A stretch of 64,000 nt of DNA from Polynucleobacter sp. (GCA_030696845.1 JAUYRJ010000057.1:28528-92527), one strand, 5' to 3'. Positions 9,419-19,377 are shown, counted from the stretch's first letter. Notes: generated by a model from the letters alone, not told the origin. Numbers and translations: made by a program.

Positions 9419-9993
9419 GTGACCGATTCGGTATCGAGTAAGCACTTCGTGAATGCAAGCAAGTTGGTATGGACAACGGTGCCGGTAGGCAAGCCTCCCT
9501 GATCGAGCGTCTGTTGTCCTTTGCCGGTTAATACTAAATGGGGAGTAGCGCCCAATACCGTAGCCGCCTCTAGATCCCGCAGGGAATCGCCAACAATGGG
9601 CACGCCTAGCAGCGGCATAGTCGAATCATTTTTTCGATAACGTGAGGCGATGTCACGCATGAGTCCTGGCAGGGGTTTGCGGCAATCACAACGGTCGGCA
9701 TCCACATGCGGACAAAAGAAAATACTATCAACCCGCCCACCCAGTGGGCTTAGTAAATCAGCCATCTTTTGGTGCATTGCATGCAGATCATTAATGGTGA
9801 AGAGACCGCGCGCCAAACCCGATTGATTGGTGGCCACCGCAATTTGGTAACCAGCCTGGCTCAGCAATGCGATTGCCTCTAGACTACCTGGTATCGGAAT
9901 CCATTCAGCCGCTGATTTAACGTACGCATCACTATCTTCGTTGATCACGCCATCGCGATCCAGAATGATTAATTTTGAGGCGCTCGAGCTCAT
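9415..9993 (-). CDS. gmhB: D-glycero-beta-D-manno-heptose-1,7-bisphosphate 7-phosphatase
   Basis: HAD-superfamily histidinol-phosphatase-like enzyme of ADP-heptose synthesis for the LPS inner core. The 192-aa product has motif I ILDRDGVINEDSD, motif II VATNQSG, a zinc-binding loop with FFCPHVDADRCDCRKP, and motif IV VGDSLRDLEAA. The CPHx6CDCRKP Zn loop is characteristic of GmhB. It is linked by ATGA overlaps to glyS upstream and plsC downstream, and waaF elsewhere in this window uses the pathway product. Confidence 0.93.
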   Translation of the reverse strand: MSSSASKLIILDRDGVINEDSDAYVKSAAEWIPIPGSLEAIALLSQAGYQIAVATNQSGLARGLFTINDLHAMHQKMADLLSPLGGRVDSIFFCPHVDADRCDCRKPLPGLMRDIASRYRKNDSTMPLLGVPIVGDSLRDLEAATVLGATPHLVLTGKGQQTLDQGGLPTGTVVHTNLLAFTKCLLDTESVT

Positions 9994-12140
9994 GCCAACT
10001 TGCCGAGGTCGGCAACGAGATTCATTTTCTGGTGGAGTCGTTGCAATAATGCCAAACGGTTATCGCGCAAAGCGGGGTCGGGATCCATTACCATCACATC
10101 GGCAAAAAACTGATCAATGGGTTGACTGAGTGTCACCAGTCCTTGGAGTAAAGCAACAAACTGGCGCTGTTCAAACGCAGTGTTGAGAGCTGGCGATGCG
10201 TTCTCTAAAGCGAGATGCAGAGCGAGTTCAGCGGGCAGTTTGAGCAAGGGGGCTGAACACTGATCTGGAATAGGGGTTGTGGTTTTTTTCAGAATATTAC
10301 TAATGCGCTTATTGGCGGCGGCCAATTGTGCCGACTCTGGTAGTGCGTTAAATTGCCGTAGCGCAGTCAGTCTATCCATCACATCATTTAGTTGGGCGGG
10401 GTTCTGGCTCAATACGGCATCGATTTCAGCGCTGGTAAATGGTTTTCCAGAGACAGCCTGATCACGCAGATAAGCGCGCAGGCGATCGATCACGAAACTG
10501 TAAATCGCATCCGCATCGGCCTTATCTTGAACACCGGCTTGGTGAAATTGGCTGCGTGCAATTTCAATTAATTCGGGTAGGCTGCAGGGCAAGTTTTTTT
10601 CTAGCAGCAGTCTGCAAATGCCAAGCGCATGACGTCGCAAAGCATAGGGGTCTTTATCGCCAGTCGGAGCCAGGCCAACACCCCAAATGCCAACCAGAGT
10701 TTCCAGTTTGTCGGCGATCGCAAGAATAGTGCCTGTGCTGCTCGCAGGCAAGGCATCGCCAGCAAAACGCGGCTGATAATGCTCGCTGCAGGCCAAAGCA
10801 ACTTCAGCCTCTTCACCGTCGTGCTTGGCATAGTATGTACCCATGATTCCCTGTAGCTCTGGGAATTCACCAACCATGTCGGTGAGTAAATCGGTTTTCG
10901 CCAATTCAGCGGCACGCGCAACGCGCGCCGTGTTGGTGGGGATGCCTTTCTGTTGCAAATCGTTGGCAATCGCAGTCGCAATTGCGCCCACCCGTTTGGT
11001 GCGCTCCAGCTGGGTGCCTAGTTGATTGTGATAAACCACTTTGCCAAGTTCAGCCACTCGCATGGACAAGGGCTTCTTTTGATCTTGCTGAAAGAAAAAA
11101 CGCGCATCGGAAAGCCTGGGGCGAACCACGCGTTCGTTGCCTGACACAATCGAATCGGGCGTTGTGGTTTCAATATTGGAGACAATTAAAAACCGGTTTC
11201 GCAACTTGCCAGCAGCATCGGTTAGCGCAAAATATTTTTGATTGGTCTGCATCGTCAGAATTAAGCACTCTTGCGGCACCTCTAAAAATTCTGCATCAAA
11301 ATGGCACTCATAGACTGTGGGCCATTCAACCAAGGCAGTCACTTCATCCAACAAACTGCTGGGCATTAATACGGTATCGCTACCAGCGGCTTTTAATAAG
11401 GCAGCCTCAATCAGGGCGCGGCGCTCGCTAAAGCTAGCAACGATCTTTCCTTTTTGATGTAAATCGCTTGCATAGTGATCGGCATGGTTAATTGAGAATG
11501 TGCCCGGCGCCAGAAACCGGTGTCCCTCCGTTTGGCTGCCAGAATCAATGCCAAGAGCATGAAGGCGAAGCGGGGTGCTGCCATGCAAAGCGATGATGCG
11601 GTGGGCGGGGCGTGCAAACTCGACATCCTCGAGCGTGCCATCGGCTTGCTGCACTTGGTAGCGCATCATTTTGGCGATTGGTAATTTGTGTAAGGCTTGT
11701 AGCACCGCGGTCTGCACCGTTTTTTCGAGTTCGGCACCTTGCGCCTGGATGTTTAGGTAAAGCGCCTCGTTTTTATCTTCCCCGGCGCGCTCTAGGTTGG
11801 CAATATCCATATCGGGATAACCTAGCGCAGTCAACTTTTTAAATAAAGGCGGTGTGGGTTTGCCGTTTGCATCAAATGCAACGCTCACAGGCAATACCTT
11901 TTCACGAATGGGATAGTCGGCTGCTTTAGTTCGAACTTCGCTTACTTGCACTGCTAAACGGCGCGGCGTTGCATAACCTATGACGGCAGATGATTCCGCA
12001 GTCAGGCCGGCTGACTTGAGGGAGGTAAACATCGACTCTGCGAAAGCATCGCCCAATTTGCGCAGAGATTTAGGCGGCAATTCTTCAGTAAAGATCTCAA
12101 CTAAAAGCGTTGCGGTGGAAGCGGGAGAAATGGTGCTCAC
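9990..12140 (-). CDS. glyS: glycyl-tRNA synthetase beta subunit
   Basis: Beta chain of the alpha2beta2 bacterial glycyl-tRNA synthetase, responsible for tRNA binding. At 716 aa it is of usual length, with the N-terminal LLVEIFTEELPPKSL signature, the central VEWPTVYECHFDAEFLEVP segment and the HD-like AELAKTDLLTDMVGEFPELQ stretch. A DALR-type anticodon domain occupies the C-terminus. It follows glyQ with a 9-nt gap and shares a 4-nt overlap with gmhB. Confidence 0.96.
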   Translation of the reverse strand: MSTISPASTATLLVEIFTEELPPKSLRKLGDAFAESMFTSLKSAGLTAESSAVIGYATPRRLAVQVSEVRTKAADYPIREKVLPVSVAFDANGKPTPPLFKKLTALGYPDMDIANLERAGEDKNEALYLNIQAQGAELEKTVQTAVLQALHKLPIAKMMRYQVQQADGTLEDVEFARPAHRIIALHGSTPLRLHALGIDSGSQTEGHRFLAPGTFSINHADHYASDLHQKGKIVASFSERRALIEAALLKAAGSDTVLMPSSLLDEVTALVEWPTVYECHFDAEFLEVPQECLILTMQTNQKYFALTDAAGKLRNRFLIVSNIETTTPDSIVSGNERVVRPRLSDARFFFQQDQKKPLSMRVAELGKVVYHNQLGTQLERTKRVGAIATAIANDLQQKGIPTNTARVARAAELAKTDLLTDMVGEFPELQGIMGTYYAKHDGEEAEVALACSEHYQPRFAGDALPASSTGTILAIADKLETLVGIWGVGLAPTGDKDPYALRRHALGICRLLLEKNLPCSLPELIEIARSQFHQAGVQDKADADAIYSFVIDRLRAYLRDQAVSGKPFTSAEIDAVLSQNPAQLNDVMDRLTALRQFNALPESAQLAAANKRISNILKKTTTPIPDQCSAPLLKLPAELALHLALENASPALNTAFEQRQFVALLQGLVTLSQPIDQFFADVMVMDPDPALRDNRLALLQRLHQKMNLVADLGKLA

Positions 12141-12149
12141 AATAAAGCC

Positions 12150-13034
12150 TTAGGCGGTAAGGTTACGTTGGCACATCGGAAATCCCAATTGCTCGCGGGA
12201 TTCAAAATACGCCTGTGCTACAGATCGAGAGAGATTACGAATGCGGCCAATGTAGGCGGCACGTTCCGTAACGGAAATGGCGCCACGCGCATCGAGCAGA
12301 TTAAAAGTATGGGCTGCTTTTAAAACCATCTCATATGCCGGAAGTGCGAGGGGCACCTCCATAAGGCGTTTGGCTTCGCTCTCGTAGTTGCTGAAATTGC
12401 TAAAGAGCATGTCGGTATTGGAGTGCTCAAAGTTGTATCGCGATTGCTCCACTTCATTCTGGTGGTACACGTCACCATACGTCACGCCATCAGTCCAAAC
12501 CAAGTCATAAACGTTGGAGCAATTTTGCAAATACATGGCTAGTCGCTCGATACCGTAGGTAATTTCGCCTAAGACCGGTTTGCAATCGATTCCACCCACT
12601 TGTTGAAAGTAAGTGAATTGGGTGACCTCCATGCCGTTGAGCCATACTTCCCAGCCGAGACCCCAAGCGCCTAGGGTTGGGTTTTCCCAATCGTCCTCGA
12701 CAAAGCGAATATCATTTTGGTTTAAATCTAAACCCAAAGCCTTGAGCGAGCCCAAATACAGATCCAAAATATTGTCTGGCGCAGGCTTCAAAACCACCTG
12801 ATATTGGTAGTAGTGCTGAAGGCGGTTTGGGTTTTCACCGTAGCGACCATCTTTGGGTCTACGCGAGGGCTGAACATACGCGGCTTTCCAGGGCTCTGGA
12901 CCAATTGCCCTTAAAAAAGTGGCGGTATGCGAGGTTCCTGCGCCGACCTCAAGGTCGATGGGCTGCAACAGCGCGCAACCCTGTTGATCCCAGTAGTCTT
13001 GGAGTGTGAGAATAATTTGCTGAAAAGTAAGCAT
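12150..13034 (-). CDS. glyQ: glycyl-tRNA synthetase alpha subunit
   Basis: Catalytic class II aminoacyl-tRNA synthetase chain of the bacterial heterotetramer. The 294-aa sequence starts [20 protein letters not shown], as expected, and contains the motif 2 and active-site segments [20 protein letters not shown] and [14 protein letters not shown]. It sits 59 nt downstream of lnt and 9 nt upstream of glyS in the same direction, so the two subunits are made from one message. Confidence 0.97.
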   Translation of the reverse strand: MLTFQQIILTLQDYWDQQGCALLQPIDLEVGAGTSHTATFLRAIGPEPWKAAYVQPSRRPKDGRYGENPNRLQHYYQYQVVLKPAPDNILDLYLGSLKALGLDLNQNDIRFVEDDWENPTLGAWGLGWEVWLNGMEVTQFTYFQQVGGIDCKPVLGEITYGIERLAMYLQNCSNVYDLVWTDGVTYGDVYHQNEVEQSRYNFEHSNTDMLFSNFSNYESEAKRLMEVPLALPAYEMVLKAAHTFNLLDARGAISVTERAAYIGRIRNLSRSVAQAYFESREQLGFPMCQRNLTA

Positions 13035-13093
13035 AGTGGGCCTGAGCCAGTCGATCTAAGAGACCGATTTTACCTGCCAAACTGGGGTAAATC

Positions 13094-14629
13094 CTAAAAA
13101 CGCCGCCGCCCCATGAAGGCCAGCGCAAGGATGAGGGAGCAAAGACTCAAAATAGGCCAATTCCCCCAAAGGACAAATGGCGTTTTGCCGCTGTACGCCT
13201 GAACTGATGTGCTGAGGGTGGCCTGCGTGAATTGCGCCAGCGAGTCGGAAACCCGGCCGTCGGGCCCAATCACGGCAGTAATGCCGGTATTGGTTGCGCG
13301 AATGCTGGGCAAGCCGGTTTCGATAGAGCGCATTTGCGAGAGGCGGAGCTGTTGACTGGGGGCTTGTGATTTTCCGAACCACGCCAAGTTGGTCATATTA
13401 ATTAATACATTGACTGGCGCACTGCTGTTGCGAATTCTGCCCGCCAGTTCATTGCCAAAAATATCTTCATAGCAAATCGTGATAGCAGCGCCTAGGTTGT
13501 CGTCTTTAGGCCGCTCAATCAGAAAGGGCGCCTGCAATAGACTGCCCCTTGCAAAATCACTCATCGGGACTTTAAAGGCATCGACAAACCACTGAAAGCC
13601 GGGGGGGATAAATTCTCCAAAGGGGACCAAATGAGCCTTGTCATAGTGGTAGAGCTCCCCACCATTCGCAGAAATACCGAGAGCGCGATTGGAGAAGCGT
13701 AGAGTGCCATTTGCCTCGGGAACTACGCCGATCAAACCAATCAATATATTGCTGCTACTGTCTTGCGCAAATGCCGCGAGGCTGGGGATGGTTTGGCTTG
13801 GCAGATCTTTTTGTGGCCATGGAAACGCTGTTTCTGGAATCACAATCAGATCCGCTGCGTGCGCCTGAATCGCTTCGCTATAAAAATCAATTTGACGCGC
13901 AATTGCACTGGGATTCCATTTCAGGCTTTGTTCAAAATTACCCTGAATCAGTCTTACGGAAATCGGCGTCCCAGCGGCCTCTGTAAAGCGGAGTTGATTT
14001 AAACCGAGCATGAGTATGAGAATGATCCCCACTGGGATGAGGGCGCGCGTGAGTGAGCGGCGCCACTGCGCAATTTGCATGGACGCCCAGATCACCAAGA
14101 AACTGGAACCAAGACCGCCCAATAAAGGCGCTACTGCCGCAAATGGACCATTGACTTGCGACTCCGCAAAGCCAAGCCACGGAAAGCCGGTAAACAATTG
14201 TCCTCGCAGGTATTCCATTAATACCCAGGCGGCGGCAACGATCAGGCTGTCAAGGAAAATAGAACGGTTACCTAACCTAGAGGCCAGCGCGCTTGCAAGT
14301 GCAAAAAACACAGCCATGTAAGCCGATAGGAGGAAGACAGCAGTAGCGGATAAAGCAGGGTGCATGCCCCCAATATCATGCAGGCTAATATAAATCCACC
14401 ATAGGCCGATGACAAAATAACCCAGGCCCAGGGCAAAGCCACCGGCAAGGTGTTGGCGCATAGAATCTGACTGCAATAGGCCCAGTCGCCACCAGACCAC
14501 GCTGAGTGCGGGGATTTGCAGCCAGCCTCCCCAAGGTAGCTCACCTAAGACGGAGAGCGGAATACCTAAAGCAATGAAACTAAACCACTCGGGCAGGCGC
14601 AACAATCTCCGCGCAGGCTGATTAATCAA
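13094..14629 (-). CDS. lnt: apolipoprotein N-acyltransferase
   Basis: Inner-membrane enzyme adding the third acyl chain to bacterial lipoproteins. The 511-aa protein has an N-terminal bundle of hydrophobic helices (about residues 15-210), a nitrilase-like periplasmic domain (about 222-475) and a C-terminal membrane helix. The catalytic triad is visible as E266 (IPETAFPWP), K331 (DKAHLVPFGEF) and C386 (ITICYEDIFG). It follows corC by 8 nt, the classical corC-lnt pairing. Confidence 0.96.
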   Translation of the reverse strand: MINQPARRLLRLPEWFSFIALGIPLSVLGELPWGGWLQIPALSVVWWRLGLLQSDSMRQHLAGGFALGLGYFVIGLWWIYISLHDIGGMHPALSATAVFLLSAYMAVFFALASALASRLGNRSIFLDSLIVAAAWVLMEYLRGQLFTGFPWLGFAESQVNGPFAAVAPLLGGLGSSFLVIWASMQIAQWRRSLTRALIPVGIILILMLGLNQLRFTEAAGTPISVRLIQGNFEQSLKWNPSAIARQIDFYSEAIQAHAADLIVIPETAFPWPQKDLPSQTIPSLAAFAQDSSSNILIGLIGVVPEANGTLRFSNRALGISANGGELYHYDKAHLVPFGEFIPPGFQWFVDAFKVPMSDFARGSLLQAPFLIERPKDDNLGAAITICYEDIFGNELAGRIRNSSAPVNVLINMTNLAWFGKSQAPSQQLRLSQMRSIETGLPSIRATNTGITAVIGPDGRVSDSLAQFTQATLSTSVQAYSGKTPFVLWGNWPILSLCSLILALAFMGRRRF

Positions 14630-14637
14630 GTGCCGCC

Positions 14638-15486
14638 TTAATCCGGTTCGATTGCTTCAGATGGCAAGCGCCGTGCGAGCAGTACATGAATCTGCCGTGG
14701 ATCGGCACGCTGGATTTCAAACTCAATGTCATCAATCCGAATACACTCGCCCAGCTTGGGAACGCGGCCCAAATGGTGGGTAATCAAGCCTGCGATGGTT
14801 TCCACATCATCGTCATCGAAATCCGTCTCCAATGCCTCATTGAGTTGCGTGAGCTCAGTAATGCCTTTAAGGCGAATGTCGCCATTGGCCAACACAATGA
14901 TGTTATCGGCTTCTTCATCAATATCGTGCTCGTCTTCAATATCGCCCACAATTTGTTCAAGCACATCTTCAATCGTAATAATGCCTGCAACACTGCTGTA
15001 CTCGTCCACCACAATTGCCAGGTGATTGCGGTTATCACGAAAGTCGCGGAGTAAGACACTCAAGCGTTTCGATTCAGGAATAAATACCGCGGGCCTTAAC
15101 CAGTCGCGCAGTTGGAAATCTTTTTCACTGGCATGCCGTAACAGGTCTTTAGCCAACAATATCCCGATGACGTTATCTTTCGTGCCTTCATAAACGGGGT
15201 AACGCGAATGCGCAGCAGAAATCACGGTTTGAATAATTTCGGGAACGGTGGAACTGACATCGATCCAGTCAATTTGGGCGCGCGGTAGTAGGATGTCCCG
15301 CGCACAAAGCTCGCCTACCTGAAAAACCCCCTCAATCATCGAGAGCGCATCGGCATCGATAAATCCTTCAGATTGGGCGGCCCTGAGTGTTTCGATTAAC
15401 TCCTGACGGCGCTCGCTAGCGCTAGAGGGTTGCGGTGTTAAAAATTCGGCAAGGCGGTCAAGCAATGATTTATGGGGGTCAGGCAT
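14638..15486 (-). CDS. corC: CBS-domain protein of the CorC/YbeX family
   Basis: Cytoplasmic protein with two CBS domains (about residues 65-190; for example LLPRAQIDWIDVSSTVPE and IVVDEYSSVAGIITIEDVLE) followed by a CorC_HlyC domain (about 205-280). The family is linked to Mg2+/Co2+ efflux and, in the ybeZYX neighbourhood, to ribosome and rRNA metabolism. It lies between ybeY and lnt, as in many proteobacteria. It lacks the N-terminal DUF21 membrane domain of larger CorB-like members, so it is the soluble form. Confidence 0.92.
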   Translation of the reverse strand: MPDPHKSLLDRLAEFLTPQPSSASERRQELIETLRAAQSEGFIDADALSMIEGVFQVGELCARDILLPRAQIDWIDVSSTVPEIIQTVISAAHSRYPVYEGTKDNVIGILLAKDLLRHASEKDFQLRDWLRPAVFIPESKRLSVLLRDFRDNRNHLAIVVDEYSSVAGIITIEDVLEQIVGDIEDEHDIDEEADNIIVLANGDIRLKGITELTQLNEALETDFDDDDVETIAGLITHHLGRVPKLGECIRIDDIEFEIQRADPRQIHVLLARRLPSEAIEPD

Positions 15487-15536
15487 AGAAAGAGGATATC
15501 TCAGAAAAATGACAACACAAAATAATCAAGCGTAGA

Positions 15537-16001
15537 TTAGATGTAAGGGTTTGAAAAGCCTAGGTTTTTTAGGATTGCAGTTTCGTGCCCTTCCATTGCT
15601 TTTGCCTGGCGATCACGTTCATGATCGTAGCCTAGCGCGTGTAAACAGCCATGCACAATGAGGTGAGCAAGGTGGGCTTGCACAGTTTTATGTTGTTCGC
15701 GCGCCTCTTTAGCGATAACAGGCAAGCAAAGCACAATATCGGCCACCAGTTCGTGTTTACTCAGCTGATACGGGAAGGTCAATACATTGGTTGCATAGTC
15801 CTTGCCCCTGAATTGCGCATTGAGCGCCTGCCCTTCGGCACGATTCACAAAACGCAAGGTAATTTCTCCTGAGCGCCCAATCGCTGCATTAATCCATTGC
15901 CTGATGAGCGTCTTAGGCGCAATTGTATGAAGCTTCGCAGCGATTGCCTCACTCGCATACTGAATATCGACCGTACAAATCGATGGAGTTGGTTTTGCCA
16001 T
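15537..16001 (-). CDS. ybeY: endoribonuclease YbeY (16S rRNA maturation factor)
   Basis: Zinc-dependent single-strand RNase involved in 16S rRNA 3'-end maturation and ribosome quality control. The 154-aa product carries the family signature HGCLHALGYDH, giving Zn ligands H117, H121 and H127, and an upstream RGKDYATNVLTFPY motif. It starts 7 nt after miaB and is followed 50 nt later by corC. The PhoH-like ATPase gene that usually lies between miaB and ybeY is absent here. Confidence 0.95.
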   Translation of the reverse strand: MAKPTPSICTVDIQYASEAIAAKLHTIAPKTLIRQWINAAIGRSGEITLRFVNRAEGQALNAQFRGKDYATNVLTFPYQLSKHELVADIVLCLPVIAKEAREQHKTVQAHLAHLIVHGCLHALGYDHERDRQAKAMEGHETAILKNLGFSNPYI

Positions 16002-16008
16002 AGCTAAA

Positions 16009-17355
16009 TTAATGCACTAGCGCATCAACGCGTTCACCACGCAGGGTGTGCGCTAATACCTCGGTAATCCGAATGTCCATCATGGAGCCAATCAGGGAAT
16101 CCATTGCTTCACTTGGCGCTGGAATGTGAATCACTCGGTTATTTTCAGTGCGACCTTGCAAATTCACACCGTCTTTAGCAATGCCTTCAATCAATACCCG
16201 CTCTTGGGAGCCGAGCATGGCCTTGCTAATGCCTTCCGCTTGGGAATCAATGAGGGCAAGTAAAGTTTGCAGGCGCTTGAGTTTGACTGCGTGCGGCGTG
16301 TCGTCTGCCAAGTTTGCCGCAGGCGTGCCAGGGCGGGGGCTGAAAATAAAGCAGTAACTGTTATCAAATTGCAGTTCTTTAACCATCGCAAGTAGTTTTT
16401 CAAAGTCCGCTTCAGTTTCTCCCGGAAAGCCCACAATGAAATCACTGGAGAGGCATAGATCTGGGCGTACCGCACGCATACGGCGAATGATGCTTTTGAA
16501 TTCGAGGGCGGTATAGCCGCGCTTCATTGCGGAAAGTACCGAATCAGAGGCATGCTGTACTGGCAGGTGCAGGTGACTGACTAGCTTGGGCACTTTAGCG
16601 TAGACATCAATCAAACGCTGTGTGAATTCTTTAGGATGGCTGGTTGTAAAACGAATGCGCTCGACCCCGGGAATATCGGCAACGTACTCAATCAGCAAAG
16701 CAAAATCAGCGATTTCATTTGTGCCACCCATCTTGCCTAAATAGGCGTTCACATTTTGACCCAGTAAGACAATCTCTTTGACGCCTTGCGCAGCAAGGCC
16801 AGCTACCTCAGTTAGCACATCATCAAAGGGGCGCGATACTTCTTCGCCGCGGGTGTAGGGGACGACGCAGTAACTGCAGTATTTAGAGCAGCCTTCCATA
16901 ATAGATACAAAAGCCGACCCCCGCGTTTGCCGAGAGACTGGCAGGTGATCAAACTTTTCAATCTCCGGAAATGAAATGTCCACCTGTGAAATGCCAGTCG
17001 ACAGTCGCTTTGCTAGTAAATCGGGCAAGCGATGCAGTGTTTGAGGGCCAAAGACCACATCCACATAGGGTGCGCGGCTAATGATTTGCTGCCCCTCTTG
17101 GCTAGCTACGCAGCCACCAACGCCGATTAGCAATTCAGGTTTGAGTTTCTTGAGCTCTCGCAAACGACCGAGGTCGGAGAACACCTTGTCCTCTGCTTTT
17201 TCCCGAATCGAGCAGGTGTTGAGCAAAATCACGTCGGCTTCGGCGGGGTCGTTAGTGGCGGTCATGCCATCGTTGGCATGTAAGACATCGGCCATTTTTT
17301 CCGAGTCGTACTCGTTCATTTGACAGCCGAAGGTTTTGATATAGAGTTTTTTCAT
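16009..17355 (-). CDS. miaB: tRNA-2-methylthio-N6-dimethylallyladenosine synthase
   Basis: Radical-SAM methylthiotransferase acting on i6A37 of tRNAs that read UNN codons. The 448-aa protein has the UPF0004 domain at the N-terminus ([14 protein letters not shown], with further Cys in [14 protein letters not shown] and GGCVASQEG), the radical-SAM cluster [20 protein letters not shown], and a C-terminal TRAM domain (about 375-445). It is the first gene of the minus-strand run leading to plsC and is divergent from the small repeat protein at 17433. Confidence 0.96.
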   Translation of the reverse strand: MKKLYIKTFGCQMNEYDSEKMADVLHANDGMTATNDPAEADVILLNTCSIREKAEDKVFSDLGRLRELKKLKPELLIGVGGCVASQEGQQIISRAPYVDVVFGPQTLHRLPDLLAKRLSTGISQVDISFPEIEKFDHLPVSRQTRGSAFVSIMEGCSKYCSYCVVPYTRGEEVSRPFDDVLTEVAGLAAQGVKEIVLLGQNVNAYLGKMGGTNEIADFALLIEYVADIPGVERIRFTTSHPKEFTQRLIDVYAKVPKLVSHLHLPVQHASDSVLSAMKRGYTALEFKSIIRRMRAVRPDLCLSSDFIVGFPGETEADFEKLLAMVKELQFDNSYCFIFSPRPGTPAANLADDTPHAVKLKRLQTLLALIDSQAEGISKAMLGSQERVLIEGIAKDGVNLQGRTENNRVIHIPAPSEAMDSLIGSMMDIRITEVLAHTLRGERVDALVH

Positions 17356-17432
17356 ATGCCGTTTCAGGTTTATAACTGGGGGCGACTAGGGATTTTACGG
17401 GAAATCCAGTGCAAAGAACGTAATATAGAAAC

Positions 17433-17750
17433 ATGAACTCACACATCCCGAGCGTTCTTTTGTTCAGCATGGCATTTGTAGGCAGTCAAACAACGCTTGC
17501 AGCCCCCATTTACATCACAAACTATGCATCAGAAGCCAGTGCGAAGGTATTTGTCACGAAATACAAATCGGAAGCCAATTGCATTGTGTATGAGACTGCG
17601 TATCGCAGCGATATGGAGCCAGGTGTATGGTTTTTTACAAAATACAAGAGTGATGCGAGGGCATCCATCTATTACACGCAGTACAAATCGGATGCCGATC
17701 TGATTGTGTATTTTACCAAGTACAAAAACGAGGCGCGTTGCCGCTACTAA
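17433..17750 (+). CDS. secreted 13-residue-repeat protein (DUF6150-like)
   Basis: 105-aa protein with a signal peptide (residues 1-24, ending TTLAA) and a mature part made almost wholly of six imperfect 13-14-residue repeats. Examples are VFVTKYKSEANCI, IYYTQYKSDADLI and VYFTKYKNEARCR, pattern (V/I)(Y/F)xT-x-YKS(E/D)A. Each unit would form a short beta strand followed by a turn, so a small stacked beta structure in the periplasm or outside is likely. Two Cys (C50, C103) lie in repeats 2 and 6. The repeat resembles DUF6150, whose function is unknown to me. It is a monocistronic gene between divergent miaB and a terminator. Confidence 0.8.
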   Translation: MNSHIPSVLLFSMAFVGSQTTLAAPIYITNYASEASAKVFVTKYKSEANCIVYETAYRSDMEPGVWFFTKYKSDARASIYYTQYKSDADLIVYFTKYKNEARCRY

Positions 17751-17761
17751 AGAATTCAGAA

Positions 17762-17791
17762 AAAAGCCACTGCCGGAGGGCAATGGCTTTT
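17762..17791. terminator. bidirectional rho-independent terminator
   Basis: Thirteen-base stem AAAAGCCACTGCC / GGCAATGGCTTTT with one mismatch and a GGAG loop. It is A-rich on one side and T-rich on the other, so it can end both the repeat-protein gene on the plus strand and transcription past the tRNA on the minus strand. Confidence 0.85.
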
Positions 17792-17796
17792 GAATT

Positions 17797-17873
17797 TGGT
17801 GGCGAATCAGGGATTTGAACCCCGGACCTGCGGATTATGATTCCGTCGCTCTAACCAGCTGAGCTAATTCGCC
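17797..17873 (-). tRNA. tRNA with CAU anticodon, probably elongator tRNA-Met
   Basis: Minus-strand cloverleaf of 77 nt with encoded CCA. The acceptor stem GGCGAAT/ATTCGCC is perfect, D arm GCTC...GAGC, anticodon loop ATCATAA (anticodon CAT), and T arm contains GGTTCAAATCC. No tRNA-fMet features (the C1:A72 mismatch is absent). A tRNA-Ile2, whose C34 is modified to lysidine, also reads CAT; sequence alone does not fully separate the two, but elongator Met is favoured. Confidence 0.93.
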
Positions 17874-17991
17874 GAAGGATCTATTTTAGCTTAATTGGCC
17901 AAAATGCTCAATTTCCCCTAAATTTGTCTAATTGAAGCCCGTTTGACAGAGTCAATGAGCAAGATTTATCAGGGAATACAGCCTTGCCACA

Positions 17992-19377
17992 TCAAAAGCT
18001 ACCAAATAGAGAGGCCAGGATAATGATGCAAACCAGTGTGATCAATGGAAAAACCAAGGTCACCATTGCGATATAGCGATACGCACTGCGGTGCGTTAGA
18101 TTGCAAATGCCCAGTAGCGTAATTACAGCGCCATTGTGGGGTAATGTATCCATGCAGCCCGATGCCATCACTGCAATGCGGTGCAAGAGCTCCGGGCTAA
18201 TGCCTAGTGCTGTTGCTTTAGCGAGGTAATCCGCTCCTAGCGTTTGTAAGGCAATCGACAGGCCGCCGGATGCGGAGCCAGTAATACCCGCTAATACATT
18301 CACAGCGACTGCTTCACTAATCAGTGGATTGCCGGGTGCAATGCTCAGCACAAACTCTCGAATCATTAAGAAGCCGGATAGGCTAGCAATAACGGAGCCG
18401 TAACCTACTTCAGAAGCGGTATTTAAGATGGGCAGCATGGACCCCACAGAGCCCTGATTGACCGCTTCATTGGCTGTGGTGCAGTTCCTAGAGCGCAGAA
18501 CTTGAATGGTGTAGATATACACAATACCAATAGAAAGGGCGATGATGATTGCCCAAATGCCCGTAAGGGATGCCAACGAGCTGATACCAAAACGATCGGT
18601 ATTAATGAAGTCGGGTTGCCATTGGGGCAAAACCCACTTTGCCATAAGAAGGTTGGTCAATCCCATTAGCGCAATGGGAATCAGGGCGCTAGCAAAAGGA
18701 ATGGATGCGGAGTGAATATGCTCACTGGGAGGTTGCGGTGATGCAATCTGTACCGCCGGCAAAAAACGACGTTGCCGATTAAGCCACAGTACACCAAGAG
18801 TCAGCATCATGCCGCTCGCAATCAGACCTAGTCCAGGGGCGGCAAAGGAATCTGTACCAAAGAAAGGGCTGGGAATGGAATTTTGCACCGAGGGTGTACC
18901 TGGTAGCGCAGTCATGGTGAAGGTAAATGCGCCGAGGGCAATAGCCCCTGGCAACAGGTTCAATGAAATCGCAGAGCGCTCAAATAGGGACTTGCCAATG
19001 GGATACATCATGAAGGCAACCACAAACAAGGAGACGCCACCGTAGGTCAAAATGGCGCAAGCTAAAACAACTGCGAATAATGCGCGCTCAGCCCCCAGTT
19101 TGGCAGTGATGCCATTTGCAATAGCGAGAGCATAGCCTGATGACTCCATCAATTTCCCAAAAATAGAGCCCAGCAAGAAGAGCGGAAAATATTGAATCAA
19201 ATAGCCGCCCATCGCTTTCATAAACACTTGCGTATAGATGGGAAGGATTTCAGTGAGATTGCCACTGAGCACCACTGCGAGTAGCGCCATCGTGGGGGCC
19301 AAAATTAATACGCTCATACCGCGATAGGCAAGGTACATGAGTAAGCCAAGGGAAACCAAAATCGAAATTAATTCCAT
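17992..19377 (-). CDS. GntP-family permease (gluconate/citrate/hydroxyacid type)
   Basis: Inner-membrane transporter, 461 aa, with about 12 hydrophobic segments spread along the protein. The N-terminal layout (GLLMYLAYRGMSVLILAP), the TALPGTPSVQNSIP loop, the LNTASEVGYGSVIASL segment and the C-terminal HNGAVITLLGICNLTH region match GntP-type permeases. The family imports gluconate or related organic acids in symport with protons; the substrate cannot be deduced here. It is alone between the tRNA and a divergent glycosyltransferase gene. Confidence 0.85.
   Translation of the reverse strand: MELISILVSLGLLMYLAYRGMSVLILAPTMALLAVVLSGNLTEILPIYTQVFMKAMGGYLIQYFPLFLLGSIFGKLMESSGYALAIANGITAKLGAERALFAVVLACAILTYGGVSLFVVAFMMYPIGKSLFERSAISLNLLPGAIALGAFTFTMTALPGTPSVQNSIPSPFFGTDSFAAPGLGLIASGMMLTLGVLWLNRQRRFLPAVQIASPQPPSEHIHSASIPFASALIPIALMGLTNLLMAKWVLPQWQPDFINTDRFGISSLASLTGIWAIIIALSIGIVYIYTIQVLRSRNCTTANEAVNQGSVGSMLPILNTASEVGYGSVIASLSGFLMIREFVLSIAPGNPLISEAVAVNVLAGITGSASGGLSIALQTLGADYLAKATALGISPELLHRIAVMASGCMDTLPHNGAVITLLGICNLTHRSAYRYIAMVTLVFPLITLVCIIILASLFGSF

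Noticed and set aside
17500..17750. Regularly spaced similar DNA segments as a CRISPR-like array
   Set aside because: The repeats are codon-level repeats of a 13-residue protein unit with period about 39 nt and diverged; there are no identical direct repeats with unique spacers.
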